From Leucobacter sp. PH1c (GTDB lineage Bacteria; Actinomycetota; Actinomycetes; Actinomycetales; Microbacteriaceae), in assembly GCF_000633415.1 (NCBI RefSeq), contig NZ_AYMV01000003.1, forward strand, positions 25,781 to 89,780: a DNA stretch of 64,000 bases. Direction: 5' to 3'. Of this stretch, positions 1-8,250 are shown piece by piece. A program made the translations under genes and the position numbers. Below the pieces are notes generated by a model. That model was given only the letters and a program-made list of their open reading frames with translations. It searched no databases and was not told the origin of the DNA. Position 1 is the first letter of the stretch. Each line of letters starts with the position of its first letter.

Positions 1-291
1 GAATCGGAGCAGGCCGCGCTCTTCGAACGGTTCGAGCAGTTCCAGGCGGAGTGCTCGGCGCGCGGGATCGAGGTGCTGGCCGAGGCTGCGCTGGAGAGCG
101 GCGCCGCGGCGACCACCATCCGGCGCGCCGGGGGCGCTCGGCTCGTGCACGAGGGGCCGTACGCCGCGGCATACGAGGGCCTGGGCGGATTCTTCCTCGT
201 GGAGACCCCCAGCTTGGACGCGCTCCTGCGGGCCTCGGACGCGCTCCCTCCGTACGACATGGAGTTCCGTCCGGTCGACCCGCTCGCGTGA
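1..291 (+). CDS. YCII-related (DGPF-type) protein, 5' end missing
   Basis: The open frame enters at base 1 and ends with TGA at 289-291, giving about 96 C-terminal residues; the start lies outside the window. The segment GFFLVETPSLDALLRASDAL followed by PYDMEFRPVDPLA is the usual C-terminal half of small YCII-fold (DGPF) proteins, which are about 110-130 residues long. Their biochemical role is poorly defined. The stop overlaps the GTG start of the sigma factor gene (GTGA), so the two are translationally coupled. This pairing is characteristic of the ECF42 sigma group. The family call rests on pattern recognition and the neighbour. Confidence 0.75.
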   Translation, partial: ESEQAALFERFEQFQAECSARGIEVLAEAALESGAAATTIRRAGGARLVHEGPYAAAYEGLGGFFLVETPSLDALLRASDALPPYDMEFRPVDPLA

Positions 292-1523
292 CCGAGGCGG
301 ATTCCGGCCAGGCAGTGGCGGCCCTGGTGCGCGAGCACTGGGCGCCGCTGCTGCGCTCCCTCACGGCGTTCTCCGGGCGGGTGGATCTCGCCGAGGACGC
401 ACTGTCCACCGCATGCGAGCGGGCGCTCGCGGCGTGGGAGGACGCGCCGCCCCAGAGCCCGGTCGCCTGGGTGCGGCGCACGGCCCAGCGCATCCTCATC
501 GACGCCCTGCGCCGCGAGCAGGCGCTTGCGCGCAGGCACCACCTCCTCGCAGCACCGCACGCCGTCGAGGCCGAGGAGTGCGCACAGGATCCCGTGGACG
601 ATCGCATCGACATGCTGTGGCTGGCCTGTCACCCGGCGCTCCGCGCGGAATCCCGCCCGCTGCTCGCACTGCGCTTCGTGCTCGGCGTCCCGACCGAGCG
701 GCTCGCGCGCATGTTCCTCGTGCCGACCCCGACCCTGGCGGCGCGGATCACCCGGGCGAAGCAGCGCGCTGCACGCGCCGGCTTCGCCCTGCCGTCCGCT
801 CAGCACACACCCGAGCGCTCCGCCGACGTCGCTCGCGCACTCTCCGTGGCCTACACCGCGGCGTACTTCGCGAACGATGCGTCCGCCACGGACCTCGTCA
901 CCCTGATCCGGCAGACCGCGGCGAGCCACCCGCACCCGGCGCTGACCGCGCTCCAGGTACTCGTCTCATTCGTCCACGCGCGCCGGGACGCACGGATCTC
1001 GGCCGATGGGCGGCTGCTGACCCTGGCCGAGCAGGATCGCTCCCTGTGGCACGCCGACGAGCTGGCGGAGGCGCTGCGCCAGTACACCGCCCTCGCGCCG
1101 GGCGGGGGCTACGCGGAAGAGCTGCGCGGCTACGCCACCATCGAGGCGGCCCACGCGATCGCGCCCGACCTCGAGCGCACCGACTGGGGACTCATCGACG
1201 CCGTCTTCGAGCGGCTCGCACAGCTCGGGGATTCCCCGCTCGACCGGCTGTCGCGGGTCGCGGGCCGCGCGGCATCCGGACGCCCGCTCGCTCGGCCGGA
1301 CGTCGACCGGCTTCACCGCGAGCTCCCGGACCACCATCGCGTCCTCGTCATCGGCGCGCACCTCCTCCGCCAGGAGGGCGACCGCGCCGGATCCGATGCC
1401 CTCCTTCGGCAAGCCATCGAGCTCTGCCCCCACGAGCACGAGCGGGGCGCGATCCGGCAGCTTCTGGGCTCGCCCGCGGACGGCGAGCCTGCCGAGGATC
1501 GCTCGCGTCCGCGCCGCACGTGA
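288..1523 (+). CDS. ECF42-like RNA polymerase sigma factor with long C-terminal extension
   Basis: 411 residues from GTG at 288, chosen because it overlaps the YCII stop and the protein then begins directly with region sigma2. Residues about 20-90 form sigma2 (AEDALSTACERALAAWE, then VAWVRRTAQRILIDALRR). Residues about 125-165 form sigma4 (LALRFVLGVPTERLARMF, then LAARITRAKQRAARAGF). The remaining roughly 230 residues are the all-helical DUF6596/TPR-like extension of ECF42-type factors. No anti-sigma gene is adjacent. In this group the extension is thought to control activity, and the usual partner is a DGPF/YCII protein, as found here. Targets cannot be read from this sequence. A bidirectional hairpin follows at 1568-1602. 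Confidence 0.88.
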   Translation: MTEADSGQAVAALVREHWAPLLRSLTAFSGRVDLAEDALSTACERALAAWEDAPPQSPVAWVRRTAQRILIDALRREQALARRHHLLAAPHAVEAEECAQDPVDDRIDMLWLACHPALRAESRPLLALRFVLGVPTERLARMFLVPTPTLAARITRAKQRAARAGFALPSAQHTPERSADVARALSVAYTAAYFANDASATDLVTLIRQTAASHPHPALTALQVLVSFVHARRDARISADGRLLTLAEQDRSLWHADELAEALRQYTALAPGGGYAEELRGYATIEAAHAIAPDLERTDWGLIDAVFERLAQLGDSPLDRLSRVAGRAASGRPLARPDVDRLHRELPDHHRVLVIGAHLLRQEGDRAGSDALLRQAIELCPHEHERGAIRQLLGSPADGEPAEDRSRPRRT

Positions 1524-1567
1524 GCGACGGAGCATCCGCGACGCCACGGAGCCGCCGAGCGCACGAC

Positions 1568-1602
1568 AAAGCCCCGCTCTTCCGAAGAAGAAGCGGGGCT
1601 TT
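1568..1602. terminator. Hairpin between sigma factor gene and tRNA-Gln
   Basis: AAAGCCCCGCT at 1568-1578 pairs perfectly with AGCGGGGCTTT at 1592-1602 around a 13-nt loop. It lies 44 nt after the sigma factor stop on the plus strand and 2 nt beyond the encoded CCA of tRNA-Gln on the minus strand. It can serve both, most clearly the tRNA. Confidence 0.8.
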
Positions 1603-1607
1603 CTTGG

Positions 1608-1679
1608 CTGGGATACCAGGACTCGAACCTAGAATGACGGTACCAGAAACCGTTGTGTTGCCAATTACACCATATCCCA
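1608..1679 (-). tRNA. tRNA-Gln (anticodon CTG)
   Basis: Read on the minus strand, acceptor arms TGGGATA and TATCCCA pair fully. The D stem is GTGT/ACAC, the anticodon stem ACGGT/ACCGT with loop TTCTGGT (anticodon CTG), and the T stem CTAGG/CCTGG with loop TTCGAGT. Discriminator is G, and CCA is encoded at 1605-1607. The length of 72 nt fits tRNA-Gln. It would read CAG, the main Gln codon of a high-GC genome. Confidence 0.95.
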
Positions 1680-1767
1680 ATGGTGGAAACTGCGCTCCGC
1701 GGGAGCGCCGCACCGAGAGTTAACTTTACCCGCTTCTCCCCCGGAACACCAAACCGGCCCGCGTGAT

Positions 1768-1803
1768 CGGGATCCCGGGCGCGCCACGCGGCCCGGGATC
1801 CCG
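1768..1803 (-). terminator. Terminator hairpin after the universal stress protein gene
   Basis: CGGGATCCCGGGC at 1768-1780 pairs perfectly with GCCCGGGATCCCG at 1791-1803 around a 10-nt loop. It starts one base beyond the stop codon of the minus-strand stress protein gene, so it probably ends the permease-stress protein operon. No strong T tract follows, as is usual in actinobacteria. Confidence 0.75.
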
Positions 1804-1804
1804 C

Positions 1805-2803
1805 TCAGTTGCGCTCGCTCCCCTGCGCGGCGTATTCGTCGACCGCCCGGCGCGGCACGAGCACGACGGGGACGGGGGCGCAGCGGACGATCTTCGCCGC
1901 GTGCGAGCCCAGCGAGATCCGCGCGAGCGGGCCCACGCTGCTCGATCCGACGAGGAGCACCTCGGAGCCCTCCCAGGCGATCGCGCGCAGCGCGGCCCGC
2001 CAGTCCGCTCCCGCGCCGACGGCGAGTTCCACCGCAGGCGCGGCGGGGTGCCGCCGCTCGATCTCGCCCTCGAGGCGCCCCGCGCGGTCGCGGATGAGGG
2101 CCTCCCACTCGGCGAGCACGGCATCCTCCGCGGCGAAGCCGATGGCCGCGCCGAGGAGGCCCCGCGGGCGCGGGTGGAACGATGCGATGCGCAGCCCCGC
2201 CCCCGCCTCGGCAGCAACCGCGGCGGCGCCGAGCACCAGTTCGCCCGAGGTCTCGGAGCCGTTGTACGCCGCGGTGATCCGCCCGAGCCGCGCCCCCGGG
2301 GCGGCCGCGAAGCCGTGCGGCGCGATCCCCACGGGGAGCTCGGCGCTCTGCAACAGACCGATGCCGACCGAGCCGAGGGCGATGCCGCCGCCCTCGCCCG
2401 CATCCGCGTTCGATTCCGCGCCGGGGCCCGTGGCGGGGTCCGCTCCCGGCCCCGCCTGCGGCTCCTCGCCCGCGGCGCCGATCACCAGGCGCACCGCGCG
2501 CTCCTCTGCGCAGACGTCGAGGAGACCGCGACGCGCGCTCGACGCGGCACGGAGCACGACGCGCACGTCGAGGTCGCCGAGCACCGCGGCGCAGTCCGCG
2601 CGGAGCCGCCCGACCGCATCCTCCGCCGCTCCCGCGAGGAAGCGCTGGTACTCCCCGTCCACGCCGCCGCCGCCCGGGGTCCAGCCCGCCGGGGTGATCG
2701 CGGCGAGCACGAGTGCCCGGTCCATCGATCGCGCGAGGAGCGCCCCGAGGTGCACTGCCGCGGCGGACGGATGCCCCGGCGCGACACCGACGACGACGGT
2801 CAT
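1805..2803 (-). CDS. Universal stress protein, two UspA domains
   Basis: 332 residues. The N-terminal domain (about 1-130) opens with MTVVVGVAPGHPSAAAVHLG. The C-terminal domain (about 165-315) begins near RITAAYNGSETSGELVLGAA and ends with LLVGSSSVGPLARISLGSHA then PVPVVLVPR, matching the G-x2-G-x9-G-S/T ATP-binding signature of nucleotide-binding Usp proteins. The first half is more diverged and has an acidic, glycine-rich insert around 125-150. The start ATG overlaps the stop of the upstream permease (ATGA), so the two are co-translated. Usp genes next to amino acid permeases are common, and a role in regulating the transporter is plausible but not shown. Confidence 0.88.
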   Translation of the reverse strand: MTVVVGVAPGHPSAAAVHLGALLARSMDRALVLAAITPAGWTPGGGGVDGEYQRFLAGAAEDAVGRLRADCAAVLGDLDVRVVLRAASSARRGLLDVCAEERAVRLVIGAAGEEPQAGPGADPATGPGAESNADAGEGGGIALGSVGIGLLQSAELPVGIAPHGFAAAPGARLGRITAAYNGSETSGELVLGAAAVAAEAGAGLRIASFHPRPRGLLGAAIGFAAEDAVLAEWEALIRDRAGRLEGEIERRHPAAPAVELAVGAGADWRAALRAIAWEGSEVLLVGSSSVGPLARISLGSHAAKIVRCAPVPVVLVPRRAVDEYAAQGSERN

Positions 2804-4335
2804 CGCCCGCCCCGCTCCTGATCGAGCGCGGCCCGCTCGAGATCGTCGGTGCCGAGATCCTCATCGCGATCGCCCTCGGCCGAATCGGCGTACCGGTACC
2901 GGCCGGGCCCGGTAAGCACGATCATGCCCGTGTCGATGCGGTGCCCGAGCACCGAGTTCTTGCGGCCGGTGAAGAAGTACCAGACGAGCACGAGGACCGT
3001 CCAGGCGGCGAACACGATGATAGTGATCGGCCGGAGATCCTTGATGATCCAGAGGCAGCCGATGATCGAGAGGATCGGGATCACCGGGTAGAGCGGCACG
3101 CGGAACTTGCGCTCCAGATCGGGCTCGCGGCGACGGAGGACCATCACGGCGATCGACACGACGAGGAAGGCCGCGAGCGTTCCGATAGAGGTCATCTCGG
3201 CAAGGAAGTTGATGGGCAGGACGCCCGCGAGGATCGCGACGATGATGGAGACGATGATGGTGTTCGCGATGGGGGTCATCGTGCGGGGGTTGACCTTCTG
3301 GAAGATCTTCGGCGCCATGCCGTCCCGGCTCATCGCGAAGAGGATGCGCGTCTGCCCGTACAGCACGACGAGCGTCACGCTGAAGATCGAGATCACTGCG
3401 CCCGCCGCGACGACGGTTCCCGGCCACGTCGCGCCGACGATGTTCTCGAGGATCGCGGAGAGGCCGGCGCTCTGACCCGCGAAGTCGCCGGCCGCCTGCG
3501 CGCCGAGCGCGGTCACCGCGACGAGCACGTACACGGCGGTGACGACGATCAGCGCGGTGATGAGCGCGATGGGGAGGTTGCGGCGCGGGTTCTTCGCCTC
3601 GTCGCCGGCGGTCGCCACGGCGTCGAGCCCGACGAAGGAGAAGAAGATGATGCCGGCACCCGTCATGATCCCGGTGAATCCGAACGGGGCGAAGTTCGCG
3701 AAGTGGTCGGCGTTCCAGCCCGTGATTCCCACGGCGACGAAGAACAGCAGGACCGCGATCTTCGTGAGCACCATCAGGGTGTTCGCGATCACCGACTCGG
3801 ACGTGCCGCGGATGAGGAGGAGGCAGCACAGCCCGATGAGGATCACGGCGGGCAGGTTGATGATGCCGCCCTCCTCGGGAGCGTAGAGGAGCGCGTGCGG
3901 CAGCTCCCAGCCGAGCAGGTTCACGAAGAGCTGGTTCACGTACTGCGACCACCCCACCGCGACCGCGGCGGTGGAGACCCCGTACTCGAGCAGCAGGCAC
4001 GCCGCGACCCCCATCGCGGGCAGCTCGCCGAGGGTGCTGTACGCATAGGAGTACGAGGATCCCGAGACGGGGACGCTGCTCGCGAGCTCGGCGTAGCAGA
4101 GCACCGAGAGTCCGGCGACGAGCCCCGCGATCACGAAGGACCAGAGCACCGCGGGGCCGGCGATCGGCACCGCCTCGGACAGGATGAAGAAGATGCCGGT
4201 GCCGATCGTGCCGCCCACCCCGATGAGGGTGAGCTGGAACAGGCCGATGCTGCGCTTCAGCTGGCTGCCGTCCTCACCCCCGTCTCGGGGAACGGGCTTC
4301 ACTCGGAAGAGCTGCTGTCGCAGGGTGCTCGCCAT
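2800..4335 (-). CDS. APC superfamily amino acid permease
   Basis: 511 residues with about 12 hydrophobic segments. The first helix carries the APC glycine motif GVGGTIGTGIFFI (about residues 38-50). A later segment has GLDAVATAGDEAKNPRRNLP, the helix 6 to loop motif of the cationic amino acid transporter (YfnA-like) branch. The soluble tail of about 40 residues is acidic and ends before the overlapping stress protein gene. The substrate is probably an amino acid or polyamine taken up with protons. It lies 198 nt downstream of the decarboxylase gene on the same strand, so a precursor/amine exchanger is possible but unproven. Confidence 0.88.
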   Translation of the reverse strand: MASTLRQQLFRVKPVPRDGGEDGSQLKRSIGLFQLTLIGVGGTIGTGIFFILSEAVPIAGPAVLWSFVIAGLVAGLSVLCYAELASSVPVSGSSYSYAYSTLGELPAMGVAACLLLEYGVSTAAVAVGWSQYVNQLFVNLLGWELPHALLYAPEEGGIINLPAVILIGLCCLLLIRGTSESVIANTLMVLTKIAVLLFFVAVGITGWNADHFANFAPFGFTGIMTGAGIIFFSFVGLDAVATAGDEAKNPRRNLPIALITALIVVTAVYVLVAVTALGAQAAGDFAGQSAGLSAILENIVGATWPGTVVAAGAVISIFSVTLVVLYGQTRILFAMSRDGMAPKIFQKVNPRTMTPIANTIIVSIIVAILAGVLPINFLAEMTSIGTLAAFLVVSIAVMVLRRREPDLERKFRVPLYPVIPILSIIGCLWIIKDLRPITIIVFAAWTVLVLVWYFFTGRKNSVLGHRIDTGMIVLTGPGRYRYADSAEGDRDEDLGTDDLERAALDQERGGR

Positions 4336-4458
4336 GTCGGTATTTCTCCAGACTTCGTTGTCTCACGCGGGGGGCCGCGATCGGTCGGTCCCGGCGCCAG
4401 GGTGCTGTGCGCCGGTGATCCAGCTGTGGGATCGAGCGGGGGCGGCGTGAGCGCGCCG

Positions 4459-4502
4459 CACCCCGCAGCGCCCCGGCGCGGTGCTGCTCGATGCGGGGTT
4501 CG
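4459..4502 (-). terminator. Possible weak terminator after the decarboxylase gene
   Basis: ACCCCGCA near 4461 can pair with TGCGGGGT near 4493 across a G+C-rich loop that also contains short dyads. It lies in the 198-nt gap between the decarboxylase stop (4534) and the permease start (4335). The gap holds no gene. The long loop makes the call weak. Confidence 0.35.
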
Positions 4503-4533
4503 AGCCGCTCCGTTCCGGGGCGCAGGCAGAGGG

Positions 4534-6126
4534 TCAGGGGGTGCGGATCACGCGGAACCGGGACACTTCGGCGTCCACCGCCCCTCGGACGTAGCCCGTG
4601 GGCGAGGCGGCGACCGCGTGCAGGAACTCGACCGCGGCGGCCGTGATCTCCTCCCCGGGCATCACGTTCGGGATCCCGGGCGGGTACGCGGCGAGCGTGT
4701 CTGCCGAGATGCGGCCCACCGCCTCGGCCGCGGGCACGAGCTCGGTGTCGCCGAAGAAGCCGTCACGGGGCGACATCCGCCGCTCGCCCGGCGCGGGGAG
4801 CGCCGGGAAGGCCGTGGCGCCGGACTGCTCGGCTCGGGCGACGGCGGCCTCGGGCGACTCGACGACGGCGACCATCGCGGCGTACACCGCGTCGACGTCG
4901 GGCGTCTTGCCCGCGCCGATTACGGCGACGATGGAGGTGGCCGTCGACATCTCGAAGTAGAGGGCGTGGTCCGCGATCAGGCGGTCGCGCACCCAGTGCC
5001 CCGAGAGCCCGGCGGCCGAAACGTCGATCGGCACACGGAGCAGGTCGGTGTCCACGATGTCGGGGGAGTCGCCGAAGTGATCGCTCACCACTTCGAAACG
5101 CGGATCGGCGCGGAGCAGGTCACGGAAACGCTCGGCCGTCGCGACGGAGCGGCCGATCGCGTCCTCGCCACCGACGAGGGCGGCGCGCGCGATGTCGAGC
5201 GAGGCGCGCATGATGGCGCTCGTCGATGTGGAGGCCGTCATCGAGAGCGCGCGCTCCACGAGCGGCTCCAGCCGCTCGGCGAACGGGCCGTGGCCGAGGT
5301 GCAGCATCGCGGACTGCGTGAGCGAGCCCGCGAGCTTGTGCGTGCTCGAGATCACGAGGTCGGCGCCGAGGCGGGCGGGCGACTCGGGCAGCCCCGGGTG
5401 GAAGCCGAAGTGCGGGCCCCACGCGCCGTCGACGATGAGCGGAGCGCCGTGCGCATGCGCGACGTCCGCGAGCCCGCGCACGTCGGAGACGGAGCCGAAG
5501 TAGCTCGGCGAGATCACGTACACCGCGGCGGCAGGGCGCCCCTCAGCGGCGGCCTCCGAGAGCGCCCGGTCGAGCGCGGCGGGCGACACGCCGTGCGCCA
5601 TACCGTTCGCGTCATCGACCGCGGGGAAGACATACGACGGCGTGATGCCGGCCAGCAGGACGCCGTCGCTGAAGCTCGAGTGCGCGCTGCGCTGGGCGAG
5701 CAGGTGCTCCCCCAGCCCGCGGGCGGCGAGCGCCGCCGTCCGGTTGGCCTGGGAGGCGCCGTTCGTGAGGAACCAGGTGCGCTTCGCGCCCCAGGCGTCC
5801 GCCGCGAGCGCGAGCGCCTCGTCGAGCGGGGAATCGCTCTCAAGGTCGAGGCCCTCGAGCAGCATGGGCACGTCGAGCCGCAGCGCGCGCTCCCCGAGGA
5901 AGTCCGCGAGGCGCCCGCTGATCCCGCGGTCGCTGCCGCCGTGCCCGGGCACCATGAGCTGCGTCGGATCCCGCTCGATGTAGCGCTCGAGCGCGTCGGC
6001 GAAGGGGGTGCGCTCGTGCCGGCGGAGGCGGTCCGCGCGAGCGCGGCTCGCGGGGTCGAGATCAGGGGTCTCGCTCGTCTCGACGCGCGCGTCGGACGTG
6101 GGGTCTGCGTGGAACATGAGTTCCAT
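4534..6126 (-). CDS. PLP-dependent enzyme of the Orn/Lys/Arg decarboxylase fold
   Basis: 530 residues from ATG at 6126; an ATG at 6117 is an alternative. The major-domain pattern is clear: MVPGHGG (58-64), the substrate loop AHSSFSDGVLLAG (148-160), IVDGAWGPHFGFHP (231-244) with Asp233 for the pyridine nitrogen, and the Schiff-base lysine in SSTHKLAGSLTQ (Lys264). The C-terminal domain includes AAYPPGIPNVMPGEEI, typical of the small SpeA/LdcC-type C-terminal region. The length matches compact Gram-positive members rather than the 700-residue enterobacterial enzymes. Expected reaction: decarboxylation of lysine, arginine or ornithine to a di- or polyamine; which one cannot be told. It is divergent from a LysR regulator 113 nt away. 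Confidence 0.85.
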   Translation of the reverse strand: MELMFHADPTSDARVETSETPDLDPASRARADRLRRHERTPFADALERYIERDPTQLMVPGHGGSDRGISGRLADFLGERALRLDVPMLLEGLDLESDSPLDEALALAADAWGAKRTWFLTNGASQANRTAALAARGLGEHLLAQRSAHSSFSDGVLLAGITPSYVFPAVDDANGMAHGVSPAALDRALSEAAAEGRPAAAVYVISPSYFGSVSDVRGLADVAHAHGAPLIVDGAWGPHFGFHPGLPESPARLGADLVISSTHKLAGSLTQSAMLHLGHGPFAERLEPLVERALSMTASTSTSAIMRASLDIARAALVGGEDAIGRSVATAERFRDLLRADPRFEVVSDHFGDSPDIVDTDLLRVPIDVSAAGLSGHWVRDRLIADHALYFEMSTATSIVAVIGAGKTPDVDAVYAAMVAVVESPEAAVARAEQSGATAFPALPAPGERRMSPRDGFFGDTELVPAAEAVGRISADTLAAYPPGIPNVMPGEEITAAAVEFLHAVAASPTGYVRGAVDAEVSRFRVIRTP

Positions 6127-6173
6127 CCTGTCCGGCCCGGCGCCGCAGCTGAATCCTCAGATTCCTCGGAGCT

Positions 6174-6190
6174 CACATATTCCGTATGTG
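6174..6190. promoter_or_regulatory. Palindrome between decarboxylase and LysR genes
   Basis: CACATA at 6174-6179 and TATGTG at 6185-6190 form a perfect 6-bp inverted repeat with a 5-bp spacer, in an A+T-richer patch of an otherwise very G+C-rich intergenic region. It sits 48 nt upstream of the decarboxylase start and 50 nt upstream of the lysR-type gene. LysR regulators normally bind dyads in such divergent regions. It does not fit T-N11-A exactly. Confidence 0.55.
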
Positions 6191-6239
6191 GCAGAATTGA
6201 CCTCTTCGCATCCGCACACTATATGGAGTAGGTGACACG

Positions 6240-7160
6240 GTGATCGACCTTCGCCAGCTGCAAGCGCTGCGCGCGGTGCACGCGACCGGCTCAGTGACGC
6301 AAGCCGCACGGAGCCTCGCCTGGAGCCAGCCCACCGTCGACTACCACCTGCGCAACCTCGACGGCCTCGTCGGCGCACCCCTCCTCGAGCGCAGCTCGCG
6401 CGGGAGCACGCTCACGCCGGTGGGGCACCTCGTGCTCGATCGGGCCCGTGAGATCCTCACCCTGAGCGACCGCGCCCTGCACGATGCCCGCGAGTTCACC
6501 CAGATGGGGCAGACCCGGCTCCGCTTCGGCACGTTCCCGACCGCGGCGGCTCGGCTCCTCCCCTCGGTCGCGGCGCAGCTCAGCACGCTCAGCATCGAGC
6601 TCGACGCCGTCCTCGAAGAGGTCTCGCCGCTCGTGCGCGACGTGAACCGGCGCGAGCTCGACGCGGCGCTTCTCTACTCGGTCCCCGGGCACGATCTCCC
6701 GTTCCGCGCGGATATCGCGACGGTGGAGGTGCTGCGCGACCCGCTGATGCTCGCGCTGCCGGTGGGGCACCCGCTCGCGGAGCACGCGTCCATCAGCATG
6801 GACACGCTGCTCACCCTGCACCGCGAGCGCTGGCTGCTCGGAGCGACTGAGGACGACCCGATGGACGCCGTCGTCGTCGACGCGTTCGCCGATGCGGGCT
6901 ACTCCCTGGAGGTCGCCATCCGCTCCGACGACTTCCAGGTCATGCTCGGCATGATCGCGGCCCGCATGGTGATCGGGCTCGTGGCGCAGCTCGCCGCGGG
7001 CCACAGCCACCCGGGCGTCGTGCTCAAGCCGATCGAGGATCCGGCCTTCGCCCGCTCGGTGCTGCTCGCGGCGCCGACCGATCCGAGCACCGGTCAGCCC
7101 TCGGCCGCGGTGCGCCAGCTCGCGCTCGCGATCAAGCGGGCGGTCGCCGAGGCGGAATAG
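6240..7160 (+). CDS. LysR-family transcriptional regulator
   Basis: 306 residues from GTG at 6240, preceded by GGAG at 6225-6228. The N-terminal winged helix (1-60) reads IDLRQLQALRAVHATGSVTQ, then LERSSRGSTLTPVGHLVL, the standard LysR HTH and linker. The rest is the periplasmic-binding-protein-like effector domain (LRFGTFPTAAARLLPSVAA; LMLALPVGHPLAEHAS). Divergent placement suggests it controls the decarboxylase, with an amino acid or amine as likely effector. It ends 28 nt before the convergent ppx-like gene. Confidence 0.9.
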   Translation: MIDLRQLQALRAVHATGSVTQAARSLAWSQPTVDYHLRNLDGLVGAPLLERSSRGSTLTPVGHLVLDRAREILTLSDRALHDAREFTQMGQTRLRFGTFPTAAARLLPSVAAQLSTLSIELDAVLEEVSPLVRDVNRRELDAALLYSVPGHDLPFRADIATVEVLRDPLMLALPVGHPLAEHASISMDTLLTLHRERWLLGATEDDPMDAVVVDAFADAGYSLEVAIRSDDFQVMLGMIAARMVIGLVAQLAAGHSHPGVVLKPIEDPAFARSVLLAAPTDPSTGQPSAAVRQLALAIKRAVAEAE

Positions 7161-7188
7161 CCGCGCCGCCGCGCGACGCCGAGACGTG

Positions 7189-8187
7189 CTACGCCGAGGC
7201 CGCACCCGCCCCGGGGTCGGCCTCGGGATCGCGCTCGGCCTCGACGGGCTCCGCGCCGCGGCCGTCGAGCGCGTCGATGTAGCGGAGCACGATGCCCTCG
7301 CGCAGCGCCCACGGCGAGATCGTCAGCGTCGACACCTCGAACACCTTCATCGCGGTGCGCAGCACGACGGCGCCCGCCATGATCTGGTATCCGCGCTCCG
7401 GGGTGATGCCGGGGAGGTACTCGCGCACGTTCGAGGGCATGTCGCGGAGCGTGGGCTCCCACTCGCGGAGGCCCGTGTAGTGGAGCGGCGCGAGATCCCC
7501 CGTCTCGGGGTCCGGCGGGCCGCCGATGAGGCGCGCGAGCGAGCGGATCGTCTTCGAGGTGCCGACGACGCGCTTGGGGCGTGGCCGGTCGAGGAAGAGC
7601 TCCTCGCGCACGCGGGTGAACTCGGCGCGCGCGTGCGCGCGGAGCGCGGAGACCGCCTCGCGGGTGGGCGGGTCCTCCGGGAGGTAGTTGATCGTGCTGC
7701 GCCCGGCGCCGAGCGGGAGCGACACCTGCACGTCGGGGTACTCGTCAACGCCCTGGGCGATCTCGAAGGAGCCGCCGCCGATGTCGAAGAGGAGGATCTC
7801 CCCCGCCGACCAGCCGAGCCAGCGCCGCACGGCCAGCATGGTGATCCGCGCCTCGTCCTCACCGGAGAGCACGTCGAGCACGACGCCCGTCTCCCGGGTG
7901 ACGCGCGCGAGCACGTCCTCGCCGTTCGGCGCCTCGCGGATCGCGCTCGTCGCCGTGCAGATCAGGTCGTCGACGCCGATCTCGTGGGCCGTGCGCACCG
8001 ACTCGGCGATCGCCGCGATGATGAGCTGCACGCCCTCCTCGACGATCGCACCGTCCGCGTCGAGGTATCGCATGAGCCGCAGCACCGAGCGCTGCGAGTG
8101 GTACGGGTTGGGGCTGGCGCCGGGGTGCGCATCGACCACCAGCAGGTGGACGGTGTTGGATCCGACGTCGATCACTCCGAGGCGCAT
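7189..8187 (-). CDS. Ppx/GppA-family phosphatase (exopolyphosphatase type)
   Basis: 332 residues, the short actinobacterial two-domain form. The N-terminus MRLGVIDVGSNTVHLLVVDA is the phosphate-1 loop of the ASKHA fold. Further signatures are TATSAIREAPNGEDVLARV, the active-site Glu region VLSGEDEARITMLA, and the phosphate-2 loop LLFDIGGGSFEIA. The HD domain of long E. coli-type enzymes is absent, as usual in actinobacteria. Predicted to hydrolyse terminal phosphate from polyphosphate or pppGpp. A TAGACT hexamer (minus strand, 8199-8194) lies 6 nt before the ATG, suggesting its own leaderless promoter though deoC lies upstream on the same strand. Confidence 0.9.
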   Translation of the reverse strand: MRLGVIDVGSNTVHLLVVDAHPGASPNPYHSQRSVLRLMRYLDADGAIVEEGVQLIIAAIAESVRTAHEIGVDDLICTATSAIREAPNGEDVLARVTRETGVVLDVLSGEDEARITMLAVRRWLGWSAGEILLFDIGGGSFEIAQGVDEYPDVQVSLPLGAGRSTINYLPEDPPTREAVSALRAHARAEFTRVREELFLDRPRPKRVVGTSKTIRSLARLIGGPPDPETGDLAPLHYTGLREWEPTLRDMPSNVREYLPGITPERGYQIMAGAVVLRTAMKVFEVSTLTISPWALREGIVLRYIDALDGRGAEPVEAERDPEADPGAGAASA

Positions 8188-8250
8188 GTACTCAGTCTAG
8201 AGCGCCCGGCCTGCGGCGCCCGAACCGGCCGGGCGCCCCGGGCCGCGCAC

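Noticed and set aside
2713..6231. Long plus-strand open frame opposite the permease and decarboxylase genes
   Set aside because: Its translation is dominated by Arg, Glu, Asp, His and Gly without recognisable domains. It is a G+C-rich antisense shadow of real genes with full family motifs.
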